This document shows, one piece after another, positions 29,493-36,241 of a stretch of DNA of 38,906 nucleotides. The DNA comes from Betaproteobacteria bacterium SCGC AG-212-J23. Lineage in GTDB: Bacteria; Pseudomonadota; Gammaproteobacteria; Burkholderiales; SG8-39. A program made the position numbers and the translations under genes. The stretch's first letter is position 1. Each line of letters begins with the position of its first letter. The notes beneath the pieces are model-generated. The model was not told where the DNA came from, made no database searches, and saw nothing but the letters and a program-made list of their open reading frames with translations. The stretch is taken from positions 1 through 38,906 of the forward strand of contig LSTF01000032.1 of assembly GCA_001644455.1 (NCBI GenBank). Reading direction: 5' to 3'.

Positions 29493-30411
29493 GCGCCTCG
29501 AAGTCGTCTTCTGGCTCTGCACGCTGCTGCCGTTCGTGCTGACGCCGAACTATCTGTCGCTCGCGAGCCAGATCGCCATCACGGCGCTGTTCGCGCTCTC
29601 GCTCGACCTCATTCTCGGCTACGCCGGCATCGTCTCCCTCGGCCATGCGGCGTTCTTCGGCGTCGGCGCCTACGTTGCCGGGCTGATCGCCAAGCACTAC
29701 TGGACCGAGCCGATCTCCGGATTGCTGATCGCCGGCGTCCTCACCGGCCTGCTCGGCTATGCGCTGAGCCACATCGTGGTCCGCTTCCGCCACCTCGCGC
29801 TGATCATGCTGACCATGGGCTTCGGCCTGCTGATCGCCGAGGCGGCCAACAGCGCCCACGACCTCACCGGCGGCGCCGACGGGCTGCAGGGCTTCCGCGT
29901 GCCGGGCGTGCTCGGCTTCAAGTTCGACATGTTCGGCAGGACCGCGTACGCCTACTCGCTAGGACTCTTATTTTTCTGTTTTCTGATCTGTAGAAGAATC
30001 ATTCGCTCCCCGTTCGGCCTTGCACTGAGAGGAATCCGCGAGAACGCGACGCGCATGCCGGCGATCGGCGCGCCGAGCCTGTCGCACCTGCGCAAGGCCT
30101 ACACCATGGCCGCGGTGGTGGCCGGCCTCGCCGGCGCGGCGCTGACGCAAACGACCTCCACCGTGTCGCTCGAAACGCTGTCCTTCGGCCGCTCGGCCGA
30201 CGTGCTGGTGATCCTCATCCTCGGCGGCGCCGGCCGCCTCTACGGCGGGCTGATCGGCGCCATCGTCTACATGGTGGCGCGCGACCAGTTCTCCGGCATC
30301 AACCCGCAATACTGGTACTTCTGGATCGGCCTGCTGCTGGTGGCGGTGGTGATGTTCTTGCCGAACGGCATTCTTGGGGGTTTTTCAAAATTCTTAAAAC
30401 CGAAAAACTGA
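29479..30411 (+). CDS. livM: Branched-chain-type ABC permease LivM
   Basis: A 310-residue permease with about nine hydrophobic segments. Landmarks are LDLILGYAGIVSLGHAAFFGVGAYVAGL and the coupling loop ALRGIRENATRMPAIG. The start is TTG 29479, inside the end of livH; no ATG or GTG is better placed. Codons 29960-30008 form a sharp AT-rich patch. The final bases, from about 30371, are again AT-rich and run into the livG start. Confidence 0.92.
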   Translation: MANARRLEVVFWLCTLLPFVLTPNYLSLASQIAITALFALSLDLILGYAGIVSLGHAAFFGVGAYVAGLIAKHYWTEPISGLLIAGVLTGLLGYALSHIVVRFRHLALIMLTMGFGLLIAEAANSAHDLTGGADGLQGFRVPGVLGFKFDMFGRTAYAYSLGLLFFCFLICRRIIRSPFGLALRGIRENATRMPAIGAPSLSHLRKAYTMAAVVAGLAGAALTQTTSTVSLETLSFGRSADVLVILILGGAGRLYGGLIGAIVYMVARDQFSGINPQYWYFWIGLLLVAVVMFLPNGILGGFSKFLKPKN

Positions 30412-31133
30412 ACAAGCGATTCGGCTCGCTTGTCGTCGCCGAGAACATCAGCCTCGCGCTGCCGAAGGGCGTGCGCTACGCGCTGATCGGCCCGAACGGC
30501 GCCGGCAAGACCACGCTCATCAACCTCATCACCGGCATGGTGGCGCCCGACTCGGGCGAGATCCTGCTGGGCGACGAGAACGTGACCGCGCTGCAGCCCT
30601 ACCAGCGCGTGAAGCGCGGCCTGGTGCGCACCTTCCAGATCAACACCCTCTTCCCGCACCTCAGCGCGCTCGAGTCGGTGACGCTCGCGGTGCTCGAGCG
30701 CGACGGCCACGCGCACAACTGGTGGCGCGCCCTGTCGGCGTTCTCGGCGGCGAGCGACGAAGCCGCCGCGATTTTGACTTCTTTGAATCTTCAAAGGCAC
30801 CTCGACAAGGAAACCCGCGAGTTGGCCTACGGGCAGCAACGCCTCCTCGAGATCGCGCTTGCCCTCGCGACGCGCCCCCGCGTTCTCCTTCTGGACGAGC
30901 CGGCGGCGGGCGTGCCGAAGGGCGAGAGCGCGGAGCTGTTCGCCGCGGTCGAGGGCCTGTCCAGCGAGCTGACGGTGCTGTTCATCGAGCACGACATGGA
31001 GGTGGTGTTCCGCTTTGCCACGCGAATTCTCGTCATGGTCGGCGGCCGCATCCTCGTCGAGGGCGCGCCGCAGGAGATCGCGCGCGACGAGCGCGTGCGC
31101 GAGGTCTACCTGGGAGCCGGCCATGCTGCTTGA
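30390..31133 (+). CDS. livG: Branched-chain-type ABC ATPase LivG (probable ATT start)
   Basis: An ATP-binding subunit with Walker A GPNGAGKTTL, the Q-loop (RTFQINTLFPHLSALESV), a signature-like ELAYGQQRLLEIALAL where LSGGQ is replaced by AYGQQ, Walker B RVLLLDEPAAGV and the switch His in LFIEHDMEVVF. The first standard start is GTG 30471, which would delete the first strands. Upstream in frame lies I-L-K-T-E-K-L-N-K-R-F-G, matching the normal LivG N-terminus. No ATG, GTG or TTG precedes it, so ATT 30390 is the best candidate, with CTG 30408 as second choice. The gene then overlaps livM by 22 bp. Confidence 0.88.
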   Translation: MLKTEKLNKRFGSLVVAENISLALPKGVRYALIGPNGAGKTTLINLITGMVAPDSGEILLGDENVTALQPYQRVKRGLVRTFQINTLFPHLSALESVTLAVLERDGHAHNWWRALSAFSAASDEAAAILTSLNLQRHLDKETRELAYGQQRLLEIALALATRPRVLLLDEPAAGVPKGESAELFAAVEGLSSELTVLFIEHDMEVVFRFATRILVMVGGRILVEGAPQEIARDERVREVYLGAGHAA

Positions 31134-31815
31134 GCTGCGCGAGGTTCGCGCCGGCTACGGCGACGCGGTCGTGCTCGACGGCGTATCGCTGGCCGTCGAG
31201 GAGAACGGCAGCCTCGCGGTGCTCGGGCGGAACGGCGTCGGCAAGAGCACGCTCATGCTCACCATCCTCGGCTTCACCCGCCTGCACCGCGGACAGGTGC
31301 TGTGGAAGGGAAAGGACATCTCCCGCCTCGCGCCGCACCGCCGCGTGCAGCTCGGCATCGGCTGGGTGGCGCAGGAGCGCGAGATCTTCCCGTCGCTCGA
31401 CGTCGAGGAAAACCTGCTGGTCGCCGCGCGGCCCGGCGAATGGAATCTGAAGAGAATTTATGAATTGTTTCCGAGACTGCAGGAACGCAAGCGCAACATG
31501 GGCAACCAGCTCTCCGGCGGCGAGCAGCAGATGCTCGCCATCGCCCGCACGCTGATGACCAACCCCTCCCTGCTGCTGCTCGACGAGCCGCTGGAGGGCC
31601 TCGCGCCGATCATCGTCGAGGAACTGGTGCGCTCGCTCGAGAACCTGCACGGGATGGCGACGATCCTGGTGGAGCAGCATACCGGCGTCGCTCTCGGTCT
31701 CACCGAGGACGCGGTCGTCATCGAGCGCGGCAGCATCGCCCACCGGGCGAAGTCGGCGGCGTTCGCGCAGGACGCCGCGACGCTCGAGCGCTACGTCGGC
31801 CTGAAGGTCTCCTAG
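31123..31815 (+). CDS. livF: Branched-chain-type ABC ATPase LivF
   Basis: A 230-residue ATPase: N-terminus LLELREVRAGYGDAVVLDGV, Walker A GRNGVGKSTLM, Q-loop GWVAQEREIFPSL, signature LSGGEQQMLAIARTL, Walker B LLLLDEPLEGL and switch His in LVEQHTGVAL. It pairs with LivG to power uptake. ATG 31123 overlaps the livG stop by 11 bp. Codons 31441-31480 are an AT-rich patch. The stop shares CTAG (31812-31815) with the convergent Crp/Fnr gene. Confidence 0.94.
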   Translation: MLLELREVRAGYGDAVVLDGVSLAVEENGSLAVLGRNGVGKSTLMLTILGFTRLHRGQVLWKGKDISRLAPHRRVQLGIGWVAQEREIFPSLDVEENLLVAARPGEWNLKRIYELFPRLQERKRNMGNQLSGGEQQMLAIARTLMTNPSLLLLDEPLEGLAPIIVEELVRSLENLHGMATILVEQHTGVALGLTEDAVVIERGSIAHRAKSAAFAQDAATLERYVGLKVS

Positions 31816-32534
31816 AACCCGGTATCAGCGGCCGAGCTTTCCGGCAGCAGGCGGTCGTATTCCTTCTTGACCACGCGGTAGCACTCGCACACGCGCGCCT
31901 CGAGGCGCGGGCGGTCGATGACGCTGATCTTGCCGCGGTTGTAGCGGATCAGTCCCTCGGCCTGCAGCTTGCCGGCGGCTTCGCTCACGCCCCCGCGCTG
32001 CACGCCGAGCATGTTGGCCATCAGCTCCTGGGTCATCACCAGATCGGTGCCGGCGAGCCGGTCCAGGCTCAGCAGCAGCCAGCGGCACAGCTGCTGGTCG
32101 ACCGCATGGTGGCGATTGCAGACCGCGGTCTGGGTCATCTGCGTGATCAGCGCCTGCGTGAAGCGCAGCAGCAGGTGCTGCAGCTCGCCGCCGCGCTCGA
32201 ACTCCTTCTTCAGCGCCGAAGCCCTCAGGCGGTAGCCGAAGCCCGCGCTCTGCACCACGGCGCGGCTCGTCGTCGTCTCGCCGCCCATGAAGAGCGAAAT
32301 GCCCACCAGCCCCTCGTTGCCGGTCACGGCGATCTCGGCCGAAGCGCCGTCGGCCAGCACGTACAGGAGCGAGACGATGGCGGTGGTCGGGAAGTAGACG
32401 TAGCTCTGCTCGCCGCCGGATTCGTACAGCGAGAGCCCGAGCTTCATTTGCAGCGGCTCCAGGAACGGCAGCATCGCGCCATAGGTCGCGTCGGGCAGGA
32501 CTGCCAGCAGCCGGTTGTCCTTGGGCGAAGTCAT
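31812..32534 (-). CDS. Crp/Fnr-family transcription regulator
   Basis: A 240-residue regulator. The N-terminal cupin-like sensor (about 20-140) has YFPTTAIVSLLYVLADGASAEIAVTGNEG, and the C-terminal helix-turn-helix reads MTQELMANMLGVQRGGVSEAAGKLQ. Two Cys near the end (R-V-C-E-C-Y-R) could be redox-active, but the Fnr-type N-terminal Cys cluster is absent, so an iron-sulfur sensor is unlikely. This subgroup often sits beside small stress genes. ATG 32534 is chosen; a start 13 codons earlier is possible. It is divergent from a small membrane gene and a BON lipoprotein gene, with an inverted repeat between. Confidence 0.9.
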   Translation of the reverse strand: MTSPKDNRLLAVLPDATYGAMLPFLEPLQMKLGLSLYESGGEQSYVYFPTTAIVSLLYVLADGASAEIAVTGNEGLVGISLFMGGETTTSRAVVQSAGFGYRLRASALKKEFERGGELQHLLLRFTQALITQMTQTAVCNRHHAVDQQLCRWLLLSLDRLAGTDLVMTQELMANMLGVQRGGVSEAAGKLQAEGLIRYNRGKISVIDRPRLEARVCECYRVVKKEYDRLLPESSAADTGF

Positions 32535-32567
32535 GAAGGATTCATGGTATCCGCTCTGTCGGCCAGC

Positions 32568-32599
32568 ATACATAGCGGCTGAAGGCGCCGGCTATGTAT
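32568..32599. promoter_or_regulatory. Inverted repeat ATACATAGC-N14-GCTATGTAT
   Basis: Perfect 9-bp arms at 32568-32576 and 32591-32599 lie in the 109-bp gap between the Crp/Fnr gene and the divergent small membrane gene. It is AT-rich in arms and GC-rich in the spacer. An operator for the neighbouring regulator is plausible, though the spacing exceeds that of classical Crp sites. Confidence 0.5.
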
Positions 32600-32643
32600 C
32601 CCACCGGGTAGAGTGCCGCCGCGCAAGCGCCGACACTGCACCG

Positions 32644-32859
32644 GTGATCATCGCAAAAGGCATTGGCATCGTCCTGATCGCGGCAGGCGTGCTCGGGCTG
32701 ATCTCCGACGGGTTCACCGACGCGAGCAATGTCCACCGGGCGAACCTGGCCCTGATCGCGACGCGGCTGAAAGAGAAGGAACCCGTCTACGTCCCGATCA
32801 TCGCCAGCGCGGCCGCCATCGCATTTGGCGTCCTGCTGCTCGGTTTCAAGCACGACTGA
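32644..32859 (+). CDS. Small two-helix membrane protein (DUF3185-like)
   Basis: A 71-residue protein with an N-terminal helix (GIGIVLIAAGVLGLI), a polar loop containing ATRLKEKEPVYVP and a second helix (IIASAAAIAFGVLLLGF). This layout, with K-E-K before V-P, matches a widespread group of small stress-associated membrane proteins near DUF3185. GTG 32644 is chosen because the helix starts there; the open frame upstream is antisense to the regulator promoter. No strong ribosome site is visible. Confidence 0.7.
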   Translation: MIIAKGIGIVLIAAGVLGLISDGFTDASNVHRANLALIATRLKEKEPVYVPIIASAAAIAFGVLLLGFKHD

Positions 32860-32896
32860 ACGACCACTAGTCAAACCACCACCTGGGAAATCAATC

Positions 32897-33208
32897 ATGT
32901 TTTCAGCAAAACAGTTTTGCGCAGTGCTCATCGCGGCTTCGGTACTGCTCGCCGCCGGCTGCAGCTCCACCCCGTCGCAGTCGAGCACCGGCCAATACAT
33001 CGACGACAGCGCGATCACGACGAAGGTGAAGACGGCGATCTTCAACGAACCGACGCTCAAGGTGCTGCAGATCAACGTCGAGACCTACAAGTCGGTGGTG
33101 CAACTGAGCGGCTTCGCCAACTCGAACACCGACATCAGCACCGCCAGCAAGGTCGCCGAATCGATCGCGGGCGTGAAGTCGGTGAAGAACGACATGCGGC
33201 TCAAATAG
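32897..33208 (+). CDS. BON-domain lipoprotein
   Basis: A 103-residue protein: signal MFSAKQFCAVLIAASVLLAAGC with lipobox A-A-G-C, then a BON domain (about 35-103) with DSAITTKVKTAIFNEPTLK, the KSVVQLSGFANSN strand and VKSVKNDMRLK. It is closer in pattern to OsmY-type domains than the one at 21514. It probably sits at the outer membrane. It lies 37 bp after the small membrane gene. Confidence 0.93.
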   Translation: MFSAKQFCAVLIAASVLLAAGCSSTPSQSSTGQYIDDSAITTKVKTAIFNEPTLKVLQINVETYKSVVQLSGFANSNTDISTASKVAESIAGVKSVKNDMRLK

Positions 33209-33219
33209 ACGCAATCGCC

Positions 33220-33339
33220 ATGAGCTGGTGGAAGCAATTCAGGAGCAACGTCATGGACTGGATCGCGGGCAAGGCCGGCCGCAAGCAGCTTCTCGAGTGG
33301 CTGGCCCGCGAGCACAAGCGCGACCCGATCCACAAATGA
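33220..33339 (+). CDS. Short hypothetical protein (39 residues)
   Basis: The frame begins MSWWKQFRSNVMDWIAGK and is basic and amphipathic, with three Trp residues near the start, so it could lie along a membrane. No ribosome site is clear. The stop overlaps the next ATG as ATGA, which supports it being translated. No family is recognised. Confidence 0.5.
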   Translation: MSWWKQFRSNVMDWIAGKAGRKQLLEWLAREHKRDPIHK

Positions 33340-33788
33340 ACCGCCTGTCGGCCATCCTGGCAGCGTGTATCACGACCGGCAGCCTGACGGGCCCGGCCAG
33401 AGCGGATCTGCTCTCGGCGAAGGGAGACGTCTTCGCCATCCTGGCGGGCGAGCTCTTCGTCGGCGAGGCCGAAGGCCATCTCGACGGCTCCGGGACCCTC
33501 GCCATTCATTCGCAAAAGACCCCTACGCTCACCTGCACCGGGAAATTCACCTCCAGCGCCGAGGCAGGCGGCAAGGGTCAGTTGAGCTGCAGCAATGGCA
33601 ACAGCGCAACCTTCCAGTTCAAGCGCCTTACCCTGCGCAGGGGCTACGGCACGGGCACGCTCACCCGCGGCACCATGAGCTTTACGTACGGCTTGAGCGC
33701 CGACGAAGCACCGCGCTACCTGAAGCTCCCCAAAAACAAGCAGCTCAAGCGGGACGGAAGCGGACTGCAGTTGGTCGCTTCAGGCTGA
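33336..33788 (+). CDS. Hypothetical secreted protein
   Basis: A 150-residue protein with signal peptide MNRLSAILAACITTGSLTGPARA. The mature part is Gly/Ser/Thr-rich and beta-like: EGHLDGSGTLAIHSQKTPTLTCTGKF, GKGQLSCSNGNSATFQF, GYGTGTLTRGTMSFTYGLS. Two Cys (in LTCTG and LSCSNG) may pair. The pattern resembles small periplasmic proteins of unknown function with repeated G-x-G-x-L strands. ATG 33336 overlaps the preceding short gene as ATGA. Confidence 0.75.
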   Translation: MNRLSAILAACITTGSLTGPARADLLSAKGDVFAILAGELFVGEAEGHLDGSGTLAIHSQKTPTLTCTGKFTSSAEAGGKGQLSCSNGNSATFQFKRLTLRRGYGTGTLTRGTMSFTYGLSADEAPRYLKLPKNKQLKRDGSGLQLVASG

Positions 33789-33835
33789 GCCTGGGAATTT
33801 CCCGGGCCGGGGACGGTCCAACCGGCCAGCAAGCC

Positions 33836-34261
33836 ATGTCCGCCACGCAAGGTCGTGTCCTCTTGGCGGTCTCGGCCCAGACGCGAGGCAGGGTCCTTGC
33901 CTGTCTCGCCGGCTACGAGTTCGCCTGGGCCCGGACCGAGGTCGAGGTGCGTGCCGCGCTGTGCACCGGCCGCTTCGATCTCGCCGTCGTCGGCAGCCAC
34001 TTCGATGAATCCCATACCTTCGACATCGTCCGCGAGCTGCGCCACGCCGACCCGGGGCTGCGCATCGTCTGCGTGCGCGGCCGGCCGTTCCCCGGCGCGC
34101 TCGGGCATTCGACGATGAAAGCCTTTCGCACCGCCTGCGAGGCCGAGGGCGTGTGCGCGGTGATCGACCTGCTCGACTACCCGGAGGACGACGCGAGCAA
34201 CCGCGCTATCCGCGCGCTTTTCGAGCGGCAGCTGCTCGCGGCTTCGCCGCCGGCAGCCTGA
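33836..34261 (+). CDS. Degenerate receiver-like domain protein
   Basis: A 141-residue protein with a receiver-like alternation: RVLLAVSAQTRGRVLACL, VEVRAALCTGRFDLAVVGSHFD, IVRELRHADPGLRIVCVRG. The acidic pocket after strand 1 is missing (V-S-A-Q in place of D-D), and the phosphoacceptor position in DLAVVGSHF appears to be Gly or Ser. It is therefore probably a phosphorylation-independent receiver-like module. The 3' end overlaps the convergent amidohydrolase gene by 56 bp. Confidence 0.65.
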   Translation: MSATQGRVLLAVSAQTRGRVLACLAGYEFAWARTEVEVRAALCTGRFDLAVVGSHFDESHTFDIVRELRHADPGLRIVCVRGRPFPGALGHSTMKAFRTACEAEGVCAVIDLLDYPEDDASNRAIRALFERQLLAASPPAA

Positions 34262-35276
34262 GCTTCAGCATGCCCATCGCGTTGCCGAAATAGACGCGCC
34301 GCAGGTCGTCCTTCGGCAGCTTCAGGCTGTCGATCGCCTTGATGGTTTCCCTGATGAAGAGCGGGCCGCCCTGCGGGTCGAACGGGCAATCGGTGCCGAA
34401 CAGGACCCGCTTCGAGCCGAAGAAATCGAGTCCCGTGCGGATGCCGCTCGCCCAGCCGTTGATCGACGTGTCGTTGTAGAACATCTTGAAGTAGTCGACC
34501 GGGCGCTTCTTCATCCGCTTGCGCAGGCCCTCGTAGTCCTCGTCCGAGGTGCGCGCGCCGAACTGGTCCATGCCGTAGCCGACGCGATGCGACAGGAACG
34601 GCACCATCGCGCCGAGGTGGTGGGTGATGATCTTCAGCTTGGGCAGTTTGTCGAACATGCCGGAGAACACCATCCGCCCCATGAAGACGCTCGTCTCGTA
34701 GGGCCAGCCGAACAGCCACCACATCTCGTACTTCGATTTCTCTTCGCCCGGATAGTCCTTGAACTTCGCGGTGCGGGTCGGATGCACCCAGATCGGCAGC
34801 TGGTAGTGGTTCGCCATCCTCTCGAAGATCGGGAAGAACTCCGGGTCGTCCATCGGCCGGCCGTTCATGTTGGTGAAGATCTGGATGCCCTTCGCGCCCA
34901 GCTTGCCGATCGCGCGATCCATCTCCTTCAGCGATGCCTCGACGTTGTTGAGCGGCAGCGAGGCGACGAACGCCGGGAACAGATCGTTGTGCTCCTGCAC
35001 GATCTCGAACATGCCGTCGTTCGCCAGCCGCGCCAGCGCCGGGGTCTCCTCCGGCGTGCCGAGAAATTCGATGGCGGGCAGCGACAAGGTGAGGATCTGC
35101 TTGTACTCCGGGAAGCGCTTCATCATCTGGATGCGCTTGTCGAGGTCCCAGAGAACGGGAATGTGCAGCCAGCGCTTGAGCTGCGAGCCGAGCGCCGGGT
35201 TCTTCTCGGCGATCGCCTTCATGCGCTCGAAGAACGCCTTCGGGAAGATGTGCGGAAAGATGTCGAGCTTCAGCAT
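34206..35276 (-). CDS. Amidohydrolase-2 family metal-dependent hydrolase/decarboxylase
   Basis: A 356-residue TIM-barrel protein of the amidohydrolase-2 (ACMSD-like) family. Visible landmarks are the N-terminal DIFPHIFP (variant of H-x-H), LPIWVHPTR with a metal His, KIITHHLGAMVPF with a further His, and KRVLFGTDCPFDPQGG with the catalytic Asp. Family members decarboxylate or hydrolyse aromatic and cyclic acids. ATG 35276 lies 8 bp after the Bug receptor stop, making this the last gene of a leftward CoA-ligase operon. The Ala/Arg-rich C-terminus overlaps the receiver-like gene. Confidence 0.9.
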   Translation of the reverse strand: MLKLDIFPHIFPKAFFERMKAIAEKNPALGSQLKRWLHIPVLWDLDKRIQMMKRFPEYKQILTLSLPAIEFLGTPEETPALARLANDGMFEIVQEHNDLFPAFVASLPLNNVEASLKEMDRAIGKLGAKGIQIFTNMNGRPMDDPEFFPIFERMANHYQLPIWVHPTRTAKFKDYPGEEKSKYEMWWLFGWPYETSVFMGRMVFSGMFDKLPKLKIITHHLGAMVPFLSHRVGYGMDQFGARTSDEDYEGLRKRMKKRPVDYFKMFYNDTSINGWASGIRTGLDFFGSKRVLFGTDCPFDPQGGPLFIRETIKAIDSLKLPKDDLRRVYFGNAMGMLKLRLPAAKPRAAAARKARG

Positions 35277-35284
35277 GGCGTCCC

Positions 35285-36241
35285 CTAGTCGAGCTTCGCG
35301 CCCGAGGCCTTGACCTTCTTCGCCGCGAGCTCGCGGTCCTTCACCAGGAAGGCGGCGAAATCCTGCGGCGTGTCGCGCACCGCCTCGAAGCCGAGGTTCG
35401 CCAGGTACTTCTCCTTGAACTCCGGGCTGGTGACGATCTTCCCGGACTCGGCCGCGAACTTCTCCAGCAGGCCGCGCGGCGTGCCCGCCGGCGCGGCGAG
35501 CGCGAAGTAGAACGACGCGTCGAAATTCGCCAGGCCTGCCTCGGTGAAGGTCGGCACGTCGGGAATGAGCGCGTTGCGCGACTGGCCGGACACCGCCAGC
35601 CCCTTCATCTTGCCGGCCTTGAGGAGCGGCGCCGCGCCGCCGATCACGGCGAACATCGCGTCGAGGCGATCGGTCATGACGTCCTGCAGGCCCTGCACCA
35701 GGCCCTTGTAGGGAACGTGCTGCATCTCGAGCCCGTTCAGCGTGTTGAACCAGGCGAAAGCGAGATGATTGACGCCGCCGGCGCCGACCGAGCCGTAGTT
35801 CAGCTTGCCGGGGTTCTTCTTCGCATAGTCGACCAGCTCCTTGACGCTCGCCGCCGGTAGCCCGGGCCGCACGACCAGCATCAGGTTGGCGGTGACGACG
35901 CGGCCGACCGGCGCGAAGTCCTTCGCCGGATCGTAGGGAAGCTTCGAGTACAGATACTGGTTCAGCGAAAACACCGCGTCCGACGCCAACAGGTAGTTGT
36001 AGCCGTCGGCAGGCGACTTGGCGATGTCCTGCGCGGCGATGATCTCGTTGGCGCCGGGCTTGTTCTCGACCACCACCTGCTGTCCCCACACCTCGTTCAG
36101 CTTCTGCCCCAGCCCGCGCACCAGCAGGTCGGCCGGGCCGCCCGCGGTATAAGGCACCACCACGCGAATGGGTTTCGAGGGGTATTGCTGCGCAATTGCA
36201 GACAGCGGAACGAGCAGGAGCGAGAGCAGGAACTTCGTCAC
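35285..36241 (-). CDS. Bug/TctC-family periplasmic solute receptor
   Basis: A 318-residue tripartite tricarboxylate transporter-type binding protein. Signal peptide MTKFLLSLLLVPLSAIA precedes YPSKPIRVVVPYTAGGPADLLVRGL, the family start; later VVVENKPGANEIIAAQDIAKSPADGY and LNYGSVGAGGVNHLAF bind carboxylates in known members. No TctA/TctB membrane subunits are in the window, as is common for Bug proteins in Burkholderiales. GTG 36241 overlaps the CoA-ligase stop as GTGA and has GGAGG upstream. Confidence 0.94.
   Translation of the reverse strand: MTKFLLSLLLVPLSAIAQQYPSKPIRVVVPYTAGGPADLLVRGLGQKLNEVWGQQVVVENKPGANEIIAAQDIAKSPADGYNYLLASDAVFSLNQYLYSKLPYDPAKDFAPVGRVVTANLMLVVRPGLPAASVKELVDYAKKNPGKLNYGSVGAGGVNHLAFAWFNTLNGLEMQHVPYKGLVQGLQDVMTDRLDAMFAVIGGAAPLLKAGKMKGLAVSGQSRNALIPDVPTFTEAGLANFDASFYFALAAPAGTPRGLLEKFAAESGKIVTSPEFKEKYLANLGFEAVRDTPQDFAAFLVKDRELAAKKVKASGAKLD

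Noticed and set aside
33789-33835. GGGAA-TTTCCC palindrome in the gap before the receiver-like gene
   Set aside because: Very short, imperfect and without a T-tract or promoter context.
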